This document shows positions 1-12,738 of a DNA stretch of 64,000 bases, piece by piece. Source of the DNA: Pholis gunnellus (Eukaryota; Chordata; Actinopteri; Perciformes; Pholidae); the NCBI GenBank assembly GCA_910591455.2, contig OU342806.1, forward strand, positions 16,622,841 to 16,686,840, given 5' to 3'. Position 1 is the stretch's first letter. The number at the start of each line of letters is the position of its first letter. The position numbers were made by a program, and so were the translations under genes. Below the pieces are notes generated by a model that saw only the letters and a program-made list of their open reading frames with translations, ran no database searches and was not told the origin of the DNA.

Positions 1-1119
1 AGTTCTGTGACTTATCTTTGGAAGAAACACTGGTTCTGTGGGATATTCATACTTGAGCCCCTGTGAGTATGTCTGGATTCTACTCCTCTTGCCTCAGGAG
101 TTGACCAGTTTCAACTCTGCTGTTGAAACACTTGCTCGTGATGTTCACAAAGCCCCATACAACTCGTCTGATTCCCAATGAGAGGACTTCCAAACTCTGC
201 CAAACTGGTCAAACCCACTCGAGCACTGTTTTGGTGTTGGGATAGGTACAGGTTATAAGATTAAATATAAACCGACGGCACTGTTCAGCTCTTGATGCTG
301 CTTTCAGGCAGTTATACAACTCCGGAAAGTTACCATGGCATCGGAATTATCAAGGTAGGTGCTATAAGGTATTTAACCTGGATTGCTTCACTGGAAAATC
401 CTGATCTTCTCTTCTTTTTTATCCCCCCAATGGCGCCCAGGCTGTGCCAACACAGTTGTCTGGATGAGAAGCATCCGTTTTGTTTTTTGTCGATGTGAAC
501 ATGAAAAGCTCAGTCCTACAAAATTGGGCTGCTTCAGAAAGGCTGCAGGACAACGCATTGACTTATAAAACAGACAAAGCGACTGCAGAACAGCTTGATT
601 ATGGATCTCCTTTACCGAATAGTATGATGTATCAAGCAGTTTTAACATTCGGGGCACAGTTTCTCCCACAATACATCAATTTATCTCACTCAACTTTCCT
701 CAAGTGTTTTCTCACTAAGTCATTGACTCTCTTTTTCAAAGCCACTGAAGACTCCGACACTCCACTCTCCTCGAGTTGTTTTGGTATCTTATGAAAACTC
801 TTCCATCCGAATCTGAAACTCAAAATAAAAAGTTCAAAAGTTCATAAACTTGCAGAGCTGTAGCTCCTGAAATGCCTCGTGTCAGAATAGTAATTTAACC
901 TCTACGGTCACATCTTTCACAGTCCAGTACATGTCCTTTAATGCTGTCTTTTTGGTTTTCATCCTTTAAAAAGGAACAATGTGTAACATTCAGGGGAGTT
1001 TATTGGCAGATATTGAATATAATATTCAAAACTATGTTTTAATCAGTGTTTAATCACCCAAAACTAAGAATCATTATGTTTTCCTGAGCTATAGAAAAAG
1101 CATTTTATATATAGCCTTT

Positions 1120-1400
1120 CGCGTTTGACGTAGTGATGAGTCCTGAAACCCGGTATTAAAATGGGCCCCGGTGCCAAATACTTAAAGATCATAGTATTGG
1201 TAAGCCCTGGCGTTACTGGTACTTTTCATTAGTACTTTTTAATGTTTTGATTTCATTTATTACCACGCTGCAGCGCGTATTTGCTCTGCTCTCTCTGACG
1301 GGCTGAGCTCCTCCAACTACACACACACATAGACACAAACACAACCATGCAGGAAGTGCGAGCAGATATGCCGTTGTGGTAAAATGAACCAGGTGCAGTG
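1120..1400. mobile_element. Possible decayed interspersed element
   Basis: The stretch contains a GGCCCCGGTGCCAAATACTT motif, then a TACTTTT-rich part, then GCTCTGCTCTCTCTGACGGG leading into a short CA run. This order resembles non-autonomous hAT-like repeats I associate with fish genomes, but no clear terminal inverted repeats or target duplication could be paired by eye. Class and boundaries are uncertain. Confidence 0.28.
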
Positions 1401-1927
1401 AAGGATACGGCAACTACGCTTATTGTTACTCTTCGTGCAATACAATATTTGCGAGTAAAAAGCCAATACTCAATCTATCAATCTATCAATCAATACATAT
1501 GTGAACATGCAAAACAAAAGTGGTATCAGTAACAGTCACAGTACTGTAACGGTAACAGTTATTTAACAACATCAGAAAACTATTTGCAACGCGATACTTA
1601 TGTTGTTTTTCTTTATCCCCCAAAAATAACCAAGACACAGACATTGGTCTTTGTAGTTTTCCAACGATTATTCCAGCCAACAAACTAAAAAAACTTGAAA
1701 GCAATTTTCTGAGACAATGTCCAAGAAAGGTTGACACTGAGACCGAGCATCCTTGGATATATTTTAAACTGACGGAAACGTGTGTGTGTGCATGTGTGTG
1801 TCGAGGTCAACTAGAATAAACACATGACTGAAAAAGGGACTAGACTAGTTACATCATGCTGGTGTGGCATGTTTTGGAAAATTCATGTATTTTTTAAATT
1901 ATTTTTACAAGCATGAATGAGCTCACA

Positions 1928-1929
<2 letters not shown>

Positions 1930-1987
<58 letters not shown>
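1930..1987. repeat. (CA)29 microsatellite
   Basis: An uninterrupted 58 bp CA dinucleotide array about 160 bp beyond the donor end of the lrp8 exon. It reads TG on the transcript strand, just inside the downstream intron. Intronic TG arrays close to a 5' splice site can influence exon inclusion in some genes; nothing here shows that this one does. Confidence 0.97.
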
Positions 1988-1990
<3 letters not shown>

Positions 1991-2144
1991 TTAAACTTGT
2001 AGCACATTTGAGACTTTGACTGAGTCAAATGTGTGTGTGTTTCCTGACCTCCCATTGTGTGTTCATGGCCTTCTCTCTGTCTGTATTTGCATGCTTGCTT
2101 TGGCAGCACTGTTTGTCTGTGGTTGTGTTTGTGTGGCTACTTAC

Positions 2145-2267
2145 TGCAGATTGCATCAGCCTCGTCTGAACCGTCCGCACACTCCGGTTCTCCATCACAG
2201 CGCCACCTGGCAGGGACACACTGTCCATTCTTACAGGCAAAGTCTGTGGTGGCACAAGTCTTCTTTG
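2145..2267 (-). CDS. lrp8: lrp8 exon: LDL-receptor class A repeat (second ligand-binding repeat)
   Basis: Internal exon of a lipoprotein-receptor gene, read on the minus strand. A pyrimidine-rich acceptor ending in CAG (2268-2270) precedes it and GTAAGT (2139-2144) follows. It is 123 bp: two bases of a split codon, 40 codons, then one base, so it is phase 1 at both ends, as usual for LDLa exons. The peptide begins KKTCATTDFACKNGQC and has cysteines at 4, 11, 16, 23, 29 and 40, the full LDLa pattern. W21, D24, E26, E28, D34 and E35 occupy the positions that hold calcium in LDLR repeat 5. In the family such repeats bind ApoE or reelin outside the cell. The split codons (xCA before KKTC, Axx after the last cysteine) allow Pro and Thr as in mammalian LRP8. 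They do not fit the Val and His of VLDLR. An LDLa exon is near certain; lrp8 rather than vldlr is probable. No other exon of the gene was found in the window. Confidence 0.82.
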
Positions 2268-2490
2268 CTGTGGAGACAAAAGGTAACACGCAACATTACT
2301 CCACGAGCCAAAGTAAAGTAAAGCAGTAGAGCTACTCTCTGCTGGTCGTTAATATGTATAGTGAATCAACTCATTCCCCGTTATTAACACAGTGGCTGAT
2401 ATATTACATATTAAATGGGTCAGCACATAAAATGATGTCCGAGTCACCTTCACAAAATGAACACACTGACTGACAAATGATTAAACATTT

Positions 2491-2524
2491 AGTAAGTACA
2501 CAAGTAAGTAAGTACGTAAGTAAA
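2491..2524. repeat. (AGTA)n tetranucleotide repeat, imperfect
   Basis: About eight imperfect AGTA/AGTAC units. It lies in ordinary AT-rich intron sequence. Confidence 0.7.
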
Positions 2525-5500
2525 CAAACGTTTGATAATCCACTTTACAAAGGAGAAACGGTACGCAATTAAATTTTGCAGTCCAATTTGAATTCAACCA
2601 TCAGCTTGTTTACGTGCAACTTGTAACGGGAGACATGAGAGAACAGCAGGTGTTTTATTAGCGAGCCTTTGTTAGTGTTGGTTCTTTGAGTCGGCATAAG
2701 TGGATCAGGGCTGTTAAGTCAGGTGAGACTCTGGAAGTTTCACACCGAGACACCTTTAACGTGACAAAGATCCAGTGTGGATGAAGAAGTCTCCAGTCTC
2801 CTGCTGAATCCAATACTTAAGCTCTACATTGTGGAACATATTGTTTAAATTCTTTTCATGAGGGCCGAACTGATTTGTTAGATCATCAACATTGTGGGTA
2901 GATAAATGTACTCGTGAAATGTGACTCATCAAGAATTGAAGTTTCATAAAGTTGGCATGGGAATAGCAACATATTATATTTGACAACCTGGAACAGATTT
3001 TGAGCATTATCTGAAGAATGAATCCAGTAAATGGGCTTATAGGTGGATGCTCGGGTGGAGGAGCACAGTTTTCAAGCCGAGCGGTTTGCTTTTAGGCAGA
3101 GTGAACGAGCAGTGCGTGACAGCTTAAGTAGTTTGCAAGAGCGCGTTGGATGTATGGTGCAGTGAATAGAGCAGCACCCCTCTAGTTGTCTGCCTAAACT
3201 GGCTCAGAGGTTTTGCGCCATCTTAACACCCCATGATCCACCTTCAAGGTCCGGTCCGGTCTTTGCAAAACCGGCTCTGCCGCCGTCTAGTTTTCCCGAT
3301 AGCCTATGGACTCCAAAGGTTTTGTGCCATAGCTTTCGCCAAGAAAAGGAGAACATTGAAGCACTTGAGTCTGTCACGGGCAGAAGTAAAAAAAAATCCC
3401 TCTCCTTGACAGCGAGAGTCACTGAACAAGAGAAAGCACTCGCTTGCCGTGTTAGCAATGCCTTGTCTCGCCATGATGAAATATAATGTGCAATGAAGGG
3501 GGATGACAAATGGCAAGAGTGTGTGTGTGTAAAAAACAGTGAGTGATACTGTTCCATTTTCTTTCATGTGAGCCTGGTGTTAAACCGCCTCAGCGACCTG
3601 CGGTTAGAACCAGCTGAAAATGTGGGTTGCAGAGTGAGTGTCTAAAGCAATGCAATGTAGTGTGTGCGATGTTAACTAAATCATGTTTTCAATCACATGG
3701 GATTACAACACTTATAGCTTCAACTACAGTATGAGATTGGTTTCTATGATGGAAGAATAACAAACAAATATGAAGCCAAGAAAGAGACGAGGTATAGTCT
3801 CTATCAGTTTATGTGAACATGTGATGACAGCCCAATTATTCCCGAGATGGTTATTGAGCAGAAAAAAACATCAACTCTTCAAACGACTTGTCAAATAAAA
3901 ATAGATACGCAAAATCGCTTTGTTGAGGTTTGATTTGAGGTCACAACTGTCCCTGGTCTCTCCAATTTGAAGAAAGATGCCCATTCTAAACCTGGAATTT
4001 CAGACCAGGAATACAAAAAAAAAAATGGATGATCCATAGAAAAGCAGCCTATTCACATTTAAGGAATTTAAACCAAAAATATTTTTAAAAGAAGTCACAC
4101 TACCCATTTCATTAAATATTTACAAATTAGGAATTGAATCGCCAAAACACAACACAATTCTTTAGCTGAACCCTCACTCTCCCTTTTGAAAAACAAAACA
4201 AAGACAGACCATTCATAATGTAATCACCAAATATCTTTTTCATTGTTCATTTCTCACTACCAGGGCTCATCTGTCAGTACATAATGTAATGAGAGACATA
4301 ATTGTTTACAGTCACAAGTATTAAAAGTACCAGGTTCAAACTTCTACAGTATAAATGTTCACCAAGAACCTAAAAAGCTAATTATACAGAAAAGGTGTCT
4401 GTTCTGTTCAATACAAAGCAGAGCCCCAATGCTTCGTGCCATATACTTTGCTTTTACAAGGATTTAGCTGGGCAGCATCAGCACGCTGATGTAAACTGCT
4501 GAACTACACAAGGAATCAGTCCAACCCTGGCACTGTGTATTATATACAGTCCTATTTCACTTAGCAAGGGAAACGCGAGCCAGCTTATTAGCTTGTTGTT
4601 TATGTGTGTAGCCTTGGATGTCCTACGGTGTGAGGTAAAAGGCGGTGTTGTGACTGATTATACAAGTGGGAGCCATAATAATGAAGAGCATGCTCGAGGA
4701 ACTGACAGCATCGCAGCTTTTGGGACCAATACTTTCTATATGTATATATGAATGCACTTGTATGGATGACAACGCATGAATGATTGAAGAAAACATAGAG
4801 ACAACCACATATTCAACAGTGCACAGTATTGATTCTAAGTAGAGTGGGGGAAAAAAAAGAGTCTTAAAACAGGAGAAAGATGAAATTAAAGAAGGTGTAG
4901 ACCTAGAATAAATGAAAAGCGTGTCCCTAAGGGATCACAGAGCAGTCAGAGCCAAAGACAAAGGTGAATAGAAAGAAAGGGGAGAGAACAGGGAATGGGT
5001 ACAGAAACGAAAGGGGAAGAGGCTGCTGAGGTGGGGTCTAGTATAATGGCACCAGTCTTCACAAAAGGACTGAATAAATCCATCTCCTTCCCAGGATCTT
5101 AGCATAAATCCCATCTCTTCCTGCCAACCCTCCTGGTTTGTTTCCTCTCCATCATTTCTTCCATCTCTGCCTACAGCCTGATAACACAGCCAGCTGGTAG
5201 CCACACACACACACAGAGCTATATATACTGTATACACTGAGCAGTGTAATTCACAATACTGTAACGTAGATCACAACAGAGGTGATATCAGACACCCACA
5301 AGTTACAGTTTTCTTTCATATCATATCTCATGTCACTGGTCATTATAATACTCTATTCAGTCGGGGAAGCAAAATGGTACAGGTGACAAACCGGCTTACA
5401 TCATGTCACACTCAAGAGGATTAATTAAAATGCAAAAGCCAGCGAGCGTATAAGCCCATATCAATTTCCTACAACCCTTCCCTTGACTCGCATTTTTCTT

Positions 5501-7080
5501 ATCCTGAGGACATAAAAGGAAATAATATGATTCACCTTGGCCCCGTCTTATTCTGGGGGCCAAAGGCATTGGGTAGCCGATTTTCCTCTGTGAGCAAATA
5601 CAATATGCTTTCAATTAACCTTTGGATGAATGATGTTACTCTCATGTTTATTGAACAGTGGCAATGGACAAAGATTTTTTTTTAAAACACACAGCATAGT
5701 GAGAAACTGTAATTCAGTAATCTAGAGACACTGCAGGGGAGGTTTTGTGGAATGTATGATGATAAGTGGACATTTTTAATCATTTTTAAAATGAGACTGG
5801 ATGATTAAAGAACTCATAAGTTAAGTATGAAGACTTTACTTTGAAAATGGCATCCCCACTAGAAGCACGAAATGGTAGTGTTTCAATAAAGCCCATTATG
5901 GAAAGCTATTATCATCCATCTTGGAAACTGAGGATTACATATATGGGAGTGCAGTCATTTGTAGTTTTGAATACTGAATGGATGGTGATTAGTTTTATGC
6001 AGGGAAATCTTCCCACAGATGTGTTTACAATACAACATATTGGCAAGAAAGTGTTCATGTCATAAAATAAGCATGCAAATAAAAATACATTTTTAATCTG
6101 CTAAAAGGCACAGGAACTGACACCAGGAATGAAGAAAACCCCACTATATAGAGAGAATGAACAACAATACATGTAGAAGTTCACATATTCCACACAGATG
6201 TATTCTAAACGGTGGACGAACATAAAGAGAGATCACAAAATGGTGAAATATGTGGACATGTGTGTTGAAACAAACGTGTGAAAAATCAGCACATAAAAAA
6301 AGAAAATGTCCCCAAGCCTCTCAAGAGTTGCTGATGCACACACAAACAGCCGCTTACATTTACATTCTGATGCACCGCGACCTGTCGTATACGAGTGTCA
6401 TCCATATGGAACAGCCTGAACCCGTCTTATGAGGTGTGAGCGTGAATGTGCAGGAGACAAACACTAGGCAACCATGCACACGCATTCTGTGCACACACAC
6501 ACCCTTACCTACCAAGCAACTCTCCTCCTAGATCTGAAGTATGATGTTGTTTTATTCCTCTTTCCCCATATGATAAAAGTGATTCATATTTATGCGAAAT
6601 AGCACACAGACCAGAAAAGTTCTAGCTTGCTCAGTAGATGGTTTTATCTGCAATCTCGAGTGAGTCATCACTAACTTTGAACTCTTTCAAATTGCACCGT
6701 ATCATGCAGTACTGTTCGTTAAACAACACATGCACAATGACATCTATTTCTTTTGACATTTATTTTGTCAATAACTTGGTATAATATGATTGGAGGATGC
6801 CAATTTGCTTTACTTTTATTTCTAGAAAGGGGCAATAACATTACGTGATCCCTCCATGAATATTAAACTTTTATTAGGGCCATGCAAGGCCAAACCATTA
6901 TAATAATGCCCATTAAAGAGATGCATGTGGGAGACCATATATTCGGAGTACACTTAAAAGGTGTAACTACTGTTCACCTTCTCTATAGACATAGTGTGTT
7001 AATCTTGCACTGACATTCAACTAATGTCACGCTCTGCAGACCTCCATGATCAATGAGTGACTAGGCTGACCTACTCATGT
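2525..7080. other. Stretch without a recognisable gene
   Basis: Mixed, mostly AT-rich DNA with no LDLa signature, no reverse-transcriptase motif and no long repeat. Open frames around 3204-3567, 4935-5237 and 5841-6065 have no protein-like features beyond length. A short palindrome, ATCAGCACGCTGAT, occurs near 4477. The 5200-5215 stretch has a short CA run. Confidence 0.6.
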
Positions 7081-7104
7081 TGACCTCCACCCCATCCACT
7101 CAAT

Positions 7105-7150
7105 ATACACACACACACGCACACACACACACGCACGCACGCACGCGCGC
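7105..7150. repeat. CA to CG alternating purine-pyrimidine tract
   Basis: A CA array that changes into ACGC units and ends in CGCGCG. The whole 46 bp alternates purine and pyrimidine, the composition class most prone to Z-DNA. A second CA array lies 110 bp to the right. Confidence 0.9.
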
Positions 7151-7256
7151 TGGCCTCTTAGGATTCTTCGTCACATACTCCTGACGACATGATCATTCGA
7201 CCTGGGAACAGGTGAAGGTCAGTCTCAACCTTCAAGTCATTCAATTTACACACCTC

Positions 7257-7260
<4 letters not shown>

Positions 7261-7299
<39 letters not shown>

Positions 7300-7306
7300 A
7301 CACACA
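7261..7306. repeat. (CA)n microsatellite with one TA interruption
   Basis: A 46 bp CA array, interrupted once by a T near position 7295. It is flanked by single-copy DNA. Confidence 0.95.
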
Positions 7307-7587
7307 TGCCCACACATAGTGAAAGGGAAATGGAAATATAACATCCAACAGCACAATAATGGCTAAGGGAACACTGTGTCGCCTTTAATTAGGATTTGTT
7401 GACTGCAGTCCCTGAAATGTTGATTTGCTCCAGTAACAAAAGGTCTGGAACAGACAACAGGCGCTGTAGTGAGATTATTTACCAGTCTTCAGTCAGCGAC
7501 ACGGACACTCTTTAATCTGCTTAAGTTCCAAGTGCAAAAGAACAAAGCTGGTATTCTTTGCGGACCAGCCTTTGAGTTGATAAAAGC

Positions 7588-7613
7588 ATATATATATATA
7601 TATATATATATAT
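7588..7613. repeat. (TA)13 microsatellite
   Basis: A pure TA run of 26 bp in AT-rich sequence. Confidence 0.95.
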
Positions 7614-8614
7614 TTATTGTATGAATGGCACATTCTTTTTTAAGTTGATTTAAGGACAGTGTGGGTTCTCTGTTTGCATTTTATTTTGGTAAGTCTAATG
7701 TTAGATCCAGATACAATGTAACGGTGTCTTACTGTATTCAAGCAAATTAAAAGCTGAAGTGTCTTTACAGTCTGTAATTTCTGGTAAAGTAAGTCATATA
7801 ACGTTGGATAGCCAAAAATGATTTAGCCCGGTTGACAAAATTTAAACTTGAGCATATGTATATACATATTTATAACTCCATCCATGCCTGACTGTATTTG
7901 AACTGTATCTATATTCTCTATATTCAGTATTCAAACTAAAAAGTTTGCACAAAAATCATCAAAATATCCCTTTAATGATTCTAAATAAATATGTATAAAC
8001 CAAGACCCTACCAAATCAACTCTGGCCTTACTTCTTTCCAAAATAAACAATACGATTTATCCTGACCAAGGCATCTAAATAGAGCAAGCCAGAGTAATTC
8101 GGTTTAAAATAACCCAGTTGAAATAAACCACAAGAAACAAGAAGAGAAACAAAAGAAAAGCCCAAACTGGCCAATTCCGTTCTTTGTACATGAAATCTGG
8201 AGAAAAGCCAGAGGAAACACTGTGGTAACCACGTCGCTCTGCTCAGGTATTCCATTACTTAGATTGTGATCAAACTACGTTGGGCTATTGGCACGTAATA
8301 GAAAAGTCCATTTGTTAATGCTGAATAAAGATCATCTTTGTGAACTGATGATTATGAAAATGAACCTGGTTTTGGCCTCAGCCTTTTCAGTTGGAGTTAC
8401 CTACTTCCTCATTGTAAAGACTTGTATTTACTTCTCACATTATTCTCAGAATTACATGAAAGTCTAAATGGCACACAATATTAAGGTCTTGTTATTTTGT
8501 TAAAAAAAACTAAATGTGGGGGGACTAAATGTGTTTTCTTTTGAAGGGCCATGGGGCTGCCCCAGAGTTAATCTGTAAATGACTGTATGCTCTTAAAAGC
8601 CAGGTAGACAGACA

Positions 8615-8616
<2 letters not shown>

Positions 8617-8649
<33 letters not shown>
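8617..8649. repeat. (CA)n microsatellite
   Basis: A 33 bp CA array preceded by a short GACA run. The cysteine-valine open frames across it on the minus strand are products of the repeat and are not genes. Confidence 0.95.
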
Positions 8650-8651
<2 letters not shown>

Positions 8652-9694
8652 TTCTTGAAAACACCGGCAGGGAAAAGACAAAAAAATAGCACAATATGTA
8701 TCTGGCTGTAAACAACTCTGAGGACCCAGGAAGGAGCAAGCAAGTACAAGAAGCAAAGGGAGAAAAATAACAGACATAAAGAGAAGAGAGCTAGAGAGAA
8801 TGGAGAAAGAAAGAATGGGGGAGGAAGAGGAGAGGAAATAGATGGTCCTCTACATTGTTGTGATCGGCTAAAGAGCTAAAGAACGTAGCGTGTCAGTAGA
8901 GGGGAAGAGGCCGTTAATCAGCGAGCAAACTGTGAGGGAGTGGCGAATACTCGGTGAATCGTGTGTTTGTGTGGACGAGACACAGAGAGAGGGATGGAGA
9001 AAAGTAGACAAGTATAATATTGGTCTTTTGAGGAGATTAAAGCCCTGTCCAGTTTCCCAATAATCTGATGGAGACAGAGAGATATCGTGGAGAAAGGACT
9101 AGAATACAACAAGAGCAGAGTGCTGCAAGAAAGAACAGAAATTGTAAGGTAATGGAAAGCTGGGAGGGATTGGATGGATCATTTTCTTCATATTTTTTCA
9201 TTGGACTAACTTGACTATAGTGGTTCACTCACAGGGAGGAGAAATAAAGAAATAGTTGAATAATATGATCCACCCATTGGCCAATTGAACATAAAAGGGC
9301 AAAATACAAAGTTTCCCAAACTCTTCAAAGCCAAACTATTGCGACTGCAACTTAAATCTGAGGCAAGAATTAGCATTAAATACATATGTTCAATATCATC
9401 AGAGGGGAATGAAAAAATACTGTAAGCGTAACATTAATGTGAGGTAAAAAATAGAAGAAAGTGCCTTTGCAGTTGCATTCGGATGAAGACGGGAGTGTGT
9501 CAGATGCACACACTACAAAGGCCGGAGATGTGAAGGGAGCTCATGGACTCTCAACCCAGACAGCTGGCCAGATCAAATACACAATATATTATGCTCCTCA
9601 CAGCACATCAAATACCACCTACCAGTTCAAAGAAGCTTGTTACTATTTCATGAGTCGCAGCAGGACGTAGTCTCCAGATTTATCAATTTTTTTC

Positions 9695-9812
9695 ATGGAT
9701 TACAGGCAGGCTGACAGTTGCATCATGTGGCAGAGGAGGACTCACCTGAAGCTCAATGTGGGGAAGATGAAAGAGACAGAGGCCCACTTTAGAACACTGA
9801 GATCCTTCTAAC
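9695..9812 (+). mobile_element. LINE reverse-transcriptase fragment, decayed
   Basis: Reading from 9695 in frame gives a peptide with W at codon 12 followed by THLKLNVGKMKETEAHFR. This matches the well-known non-LTR reverse-transcriptase segment that usually reads W-C-x-x-N-x-L-x-LNV-x-KTKEM-x-x-DFR, with N, T and D of the consensus replaced. The frame ends in TAA shortly after. Only about 40 residues are recognisable. The clade is probably L2 or Rex1-like. It is a dead relic and no longer codes for an enzyme. Confidence 0.62.
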
Positions 9813-10084
9813 TTTTACATTCATTGGGACCTTCAGACAGACTGGAAGGTAAGCAAAGTACTGAGGTGAGAAACTGACCTCGCTCTGCCTCTGGAGGAAG
9901 CTCACATCATTAAAGCCAACATGTAACCGTATAAATAACTGTTTATTATGATGGATTACCACTGCACTCCGTCTCATATCAACCTACATAATGTACAGTA
10001 TATATTAATATATTTTTATTAAGGCATATTTGGCCCTATAAAAAGTGTTAATACCAGTATACAGGGTAATATTTGTCCTTTCTC

Positions 10085-10165
10085 CGTCAATCTTATGTAC
10101 ATTCTCTATTGCTGGAACAACCCCATTTCTCTCTGTGGGACCAATAAAGTCCCCGTCCTAATCAA
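10085..10165 (+). mobile_element. Possible LINE 3' end
   Basis: The sequence GCTGGAACAACCCCATTTCT followed by CTGTGGGACCAATAAAGT resembles the 3' untranslated end of fish non-LTR elements, which commonly finish with a GGGAT-CAATAAAGT-type motif. It lies about 270 bp downstream of the reverse-transcriptase fragment on the same strand, so both may belong to one internally deleted insertion. Confidence 0.45.
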
Positions 10166-11594
10166 CTTCACTTTCCAACCACTTCAATAAATATTTGGCA
10201 AGCAGGTGTCATGCTGCTTTAGAGCAATGCACAGCGTCCTTTACTGCAACAAATGAAGAATAATTGTGCAAACACATCAAGCAACAGTAGTAACCAGAGG
10301 ATTTTAAAAAACGGTAGACGTCTAAATAAAATTAAATAATATCCAGGCTAGAGAAGACGCTTGTGGAAGTAACGCTTGTCAGCTCCTACTCATATACAAC
10401 TACTTCACAGAGGTTAATCTCTCTGTGTGAGTGCTCATGCATCTGCTTGTACCTCTGCTGAAGCCTGCGACTGTTTACTCATTTCACGAAAACAGATTGC
10501 ATCACTTTCTCCGTCTTATAAGCTTTGTATGACTCTCTTTTCTGTGATGAGGGATTAACAACAGCAGCTGAGGACAGAGGCTGTGGTGCAAAGTAACGCC
10601 ATACGTTCTGAAATTATTTTACTATTAACTTTTAAGTCGCTGTGAAGACAGCATTATGGAATGGAACAATACGTATCCGTCGGCACAGGATACGCTTTAA
10701 GAACACCCTGTTCATCCTGCAACCCGTTCTCTTTGCTCACACCGACGAGAGCAAAGAGAGAGCCACGCATGCCCTCTGAGTCAATTATGTTTGCCCGACA
10801 CCTTTATCAAATATTAGGCTCTAAAATGACTGCTTAATTCCTGTTTGTCCTGGTGGACATTTCCTTGTTCTGTTAGCTGTTTGACACACGTATCCAAAGA
10901 GTCTGACGTGCATCACTATCAAAGAAGCCTGATCCTTTGTCAGAGCAAAGCAAAATACTTGATTTAAAGAGGTAGGTCTTTAGACTGCAATGCATAAAAA
11001 ACAGTTCTGACCTATGACAATGCCAATTAAGGGATTTCACCATCATTTTGGCTGCCTGAAGGGAAGAAAAAAAAAATCACTCTGGGCATGTTGAACCATT
11101 GTCCTCTTGGCTCTGTGTTTTCCCCAGATCCCTGGATTTCAACTCCAAGAAAGACAGCGTCTGCATCAGCCACATGCCAAAGCCTAAGACCTCCCAAATC
11201 CTGTCACATCCTGGGTCCCCGAGCCTTGTTTTTTCTTACATAAGCGTAGGAATTACAGTTCTGCAAACCAGCTTAGAAGTGATGGGCAACAAGCATGAAA
11301 ATAGCACAGAAACCTCCCTTGCAAAGTTAATTATTTTGTTATTCAATCCAACAATGAGCAACAAGGGAAATCATTCCTATCACCCAAACATAGCTGCTAT
11401 TATTAAAGCTTACAGTCCACTTTCATCACACATACTTCACAAATTCCTCCTAAAATGTAATGAAAAAAAATGTCTTTGTTCCTTCTTTATTTATTTCTTC
11501 CTCCTCAGTAACCTTTTTTTTGGACGTTGTGTGCCCGGAAGTCTCTTAGCTACCCTCTTGAGACCAACAAGCGTGAGTGGATATCTAGTCCGAG

Positions 11595-11790
11595 AGATCA
11601 AAGAGCGGTCGCTTTGTACGCCGCGCCGTGTTAGCTTCAGAGACTGCTAATTAAGTAGCAGCACAAAAGGGGCCATTGTGGGACCACATGGCGAGGGAGA
11701 AACAAACAGGGCCAGGCCTGTTTTCATTTTTACAACATGAAGCCTATCAGCCCGGCAAATGATGACGTCAGACGGCCAAAAGCTGTATCA
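11595..11790. other. Single-copy block, candidate conserved non-coding element
   Basis: Balanced base composition and no repeat. It has a GCTAATTAAGTAGC homeodomain-type core near 11647 and a perfect cAMP-response palindrome TGACGTCA at 11763-11770. These are features of enhancers, but no alignment could be done. An open frame overlapping its left part (ending 11650) shows no protein signature. Confidence 0.25.
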
Positions 11791-12459
11791 TAAGAAAATC
11801 TGAACTTTGTAAAAAAACGTGAGGCTGCTCAATAGTGTTTGGGACAGGATGAGTAAAGTAATAACACACATTCCATATAAATAACTGTCTTCTGTCTGTT
11901 TCTGCTATTCTGCATCCTTTCACTCAATGTACCAAGTTCAGTACATTTGCCTACACATTGCATGACGTGTTCAATAGGACCTCTGCCTTTTTTTCCCACT
12001 GCTGCTTCATCAACACAAAAAATCCTAACCGGCCTAAATAACAGGACTGAAAATATTGTTTAATTAAACTTATGTACAAAACTACAGAGCAGAAATACCA
12101 AAGCACTTTAGAAAGACCACTTGGTATAAAATAAACAAATGCAGAGGATTTTCCTATAAGATGTTGACATATTATTTTGTATTTTGTTGTATTCAGAGCT
12201 ACAAAGTCATATTTATTACTATTATTATTTATTACATTGTTTGAAATGATCGAAATGTTCTATGTTCTCCCTTGTTCTATGACAACGAATAGATAAAAGA
12301 GGTTGCAAAAGGTGCGTTGGCATTGGATGGGTGTGCTTGTATGTGTGTGATGGAATCCTTTTCCCACATGTCTGGAGACTCTGTGAGATCATACCATAAT
12401 GCTTCAGTATCTCTCATTAGAAGTGACATATGCACAGAGCAACCCCACTGCTCCTGTAC

Positions 12460-12569
<110 letters not shown>

Positions 12570-12669
12570 ACAACAGGCCATCTGGGTGACATCCGGCTCT
12601 CAGACTTGACCTGCATTGATTTGTTAAACACTCAGACACTGATTCCAGTCCTGTTACTCACATGCATAC

Positions 12670-12738
12670 TTGCACACGCATGCATGCACACACAGACAGA
12701 CACACAAACACACACACGCACCTACACACATAGACACA
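12670..12738. repeat. Imperfect CA-rich repeat
   Basis: CACA, GACA and CGCA units mixed over about 70 bp. It is probably a decayed CA array. Confidence 0.75.

Larger units (their letters stand above)
1..2144 (-). other. lrp8: Probable lrp8 intron downstream of the LDLa exon (start of it)
   Basis: By position this is the intron that follows the LDLa exon in transcript order. I looked on the minus strand for the next ligand-binding repeat (another cysteine-rich exon with an SDE motif) and found none, so it lies beyond the left edge. The stretch holds AT-rich single-copy DNA at 1-1100, a possible old interspersed element at 1120-1400, a small ATCAATCT repeat at 1471-1494, a short TG run at 1780-1803 and a CA array at 1930-1987. 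Open frames at 292-794 do not resemble any protein I know and have no convincing splice context. Confidence 0.6.

Noticed and set aside
160..190. Minus-strand WESDE reading that recalls the SDE motif of an LDLa repeat
   Set aside because: No cysteines in frame around it and no splice sites.
11099..11650. 183-codon plus-strand frame
   Set aside because: Hydrophobic and low-information sequence with no recognisable motif. Its right part overlaps a block better explained as regulatory.
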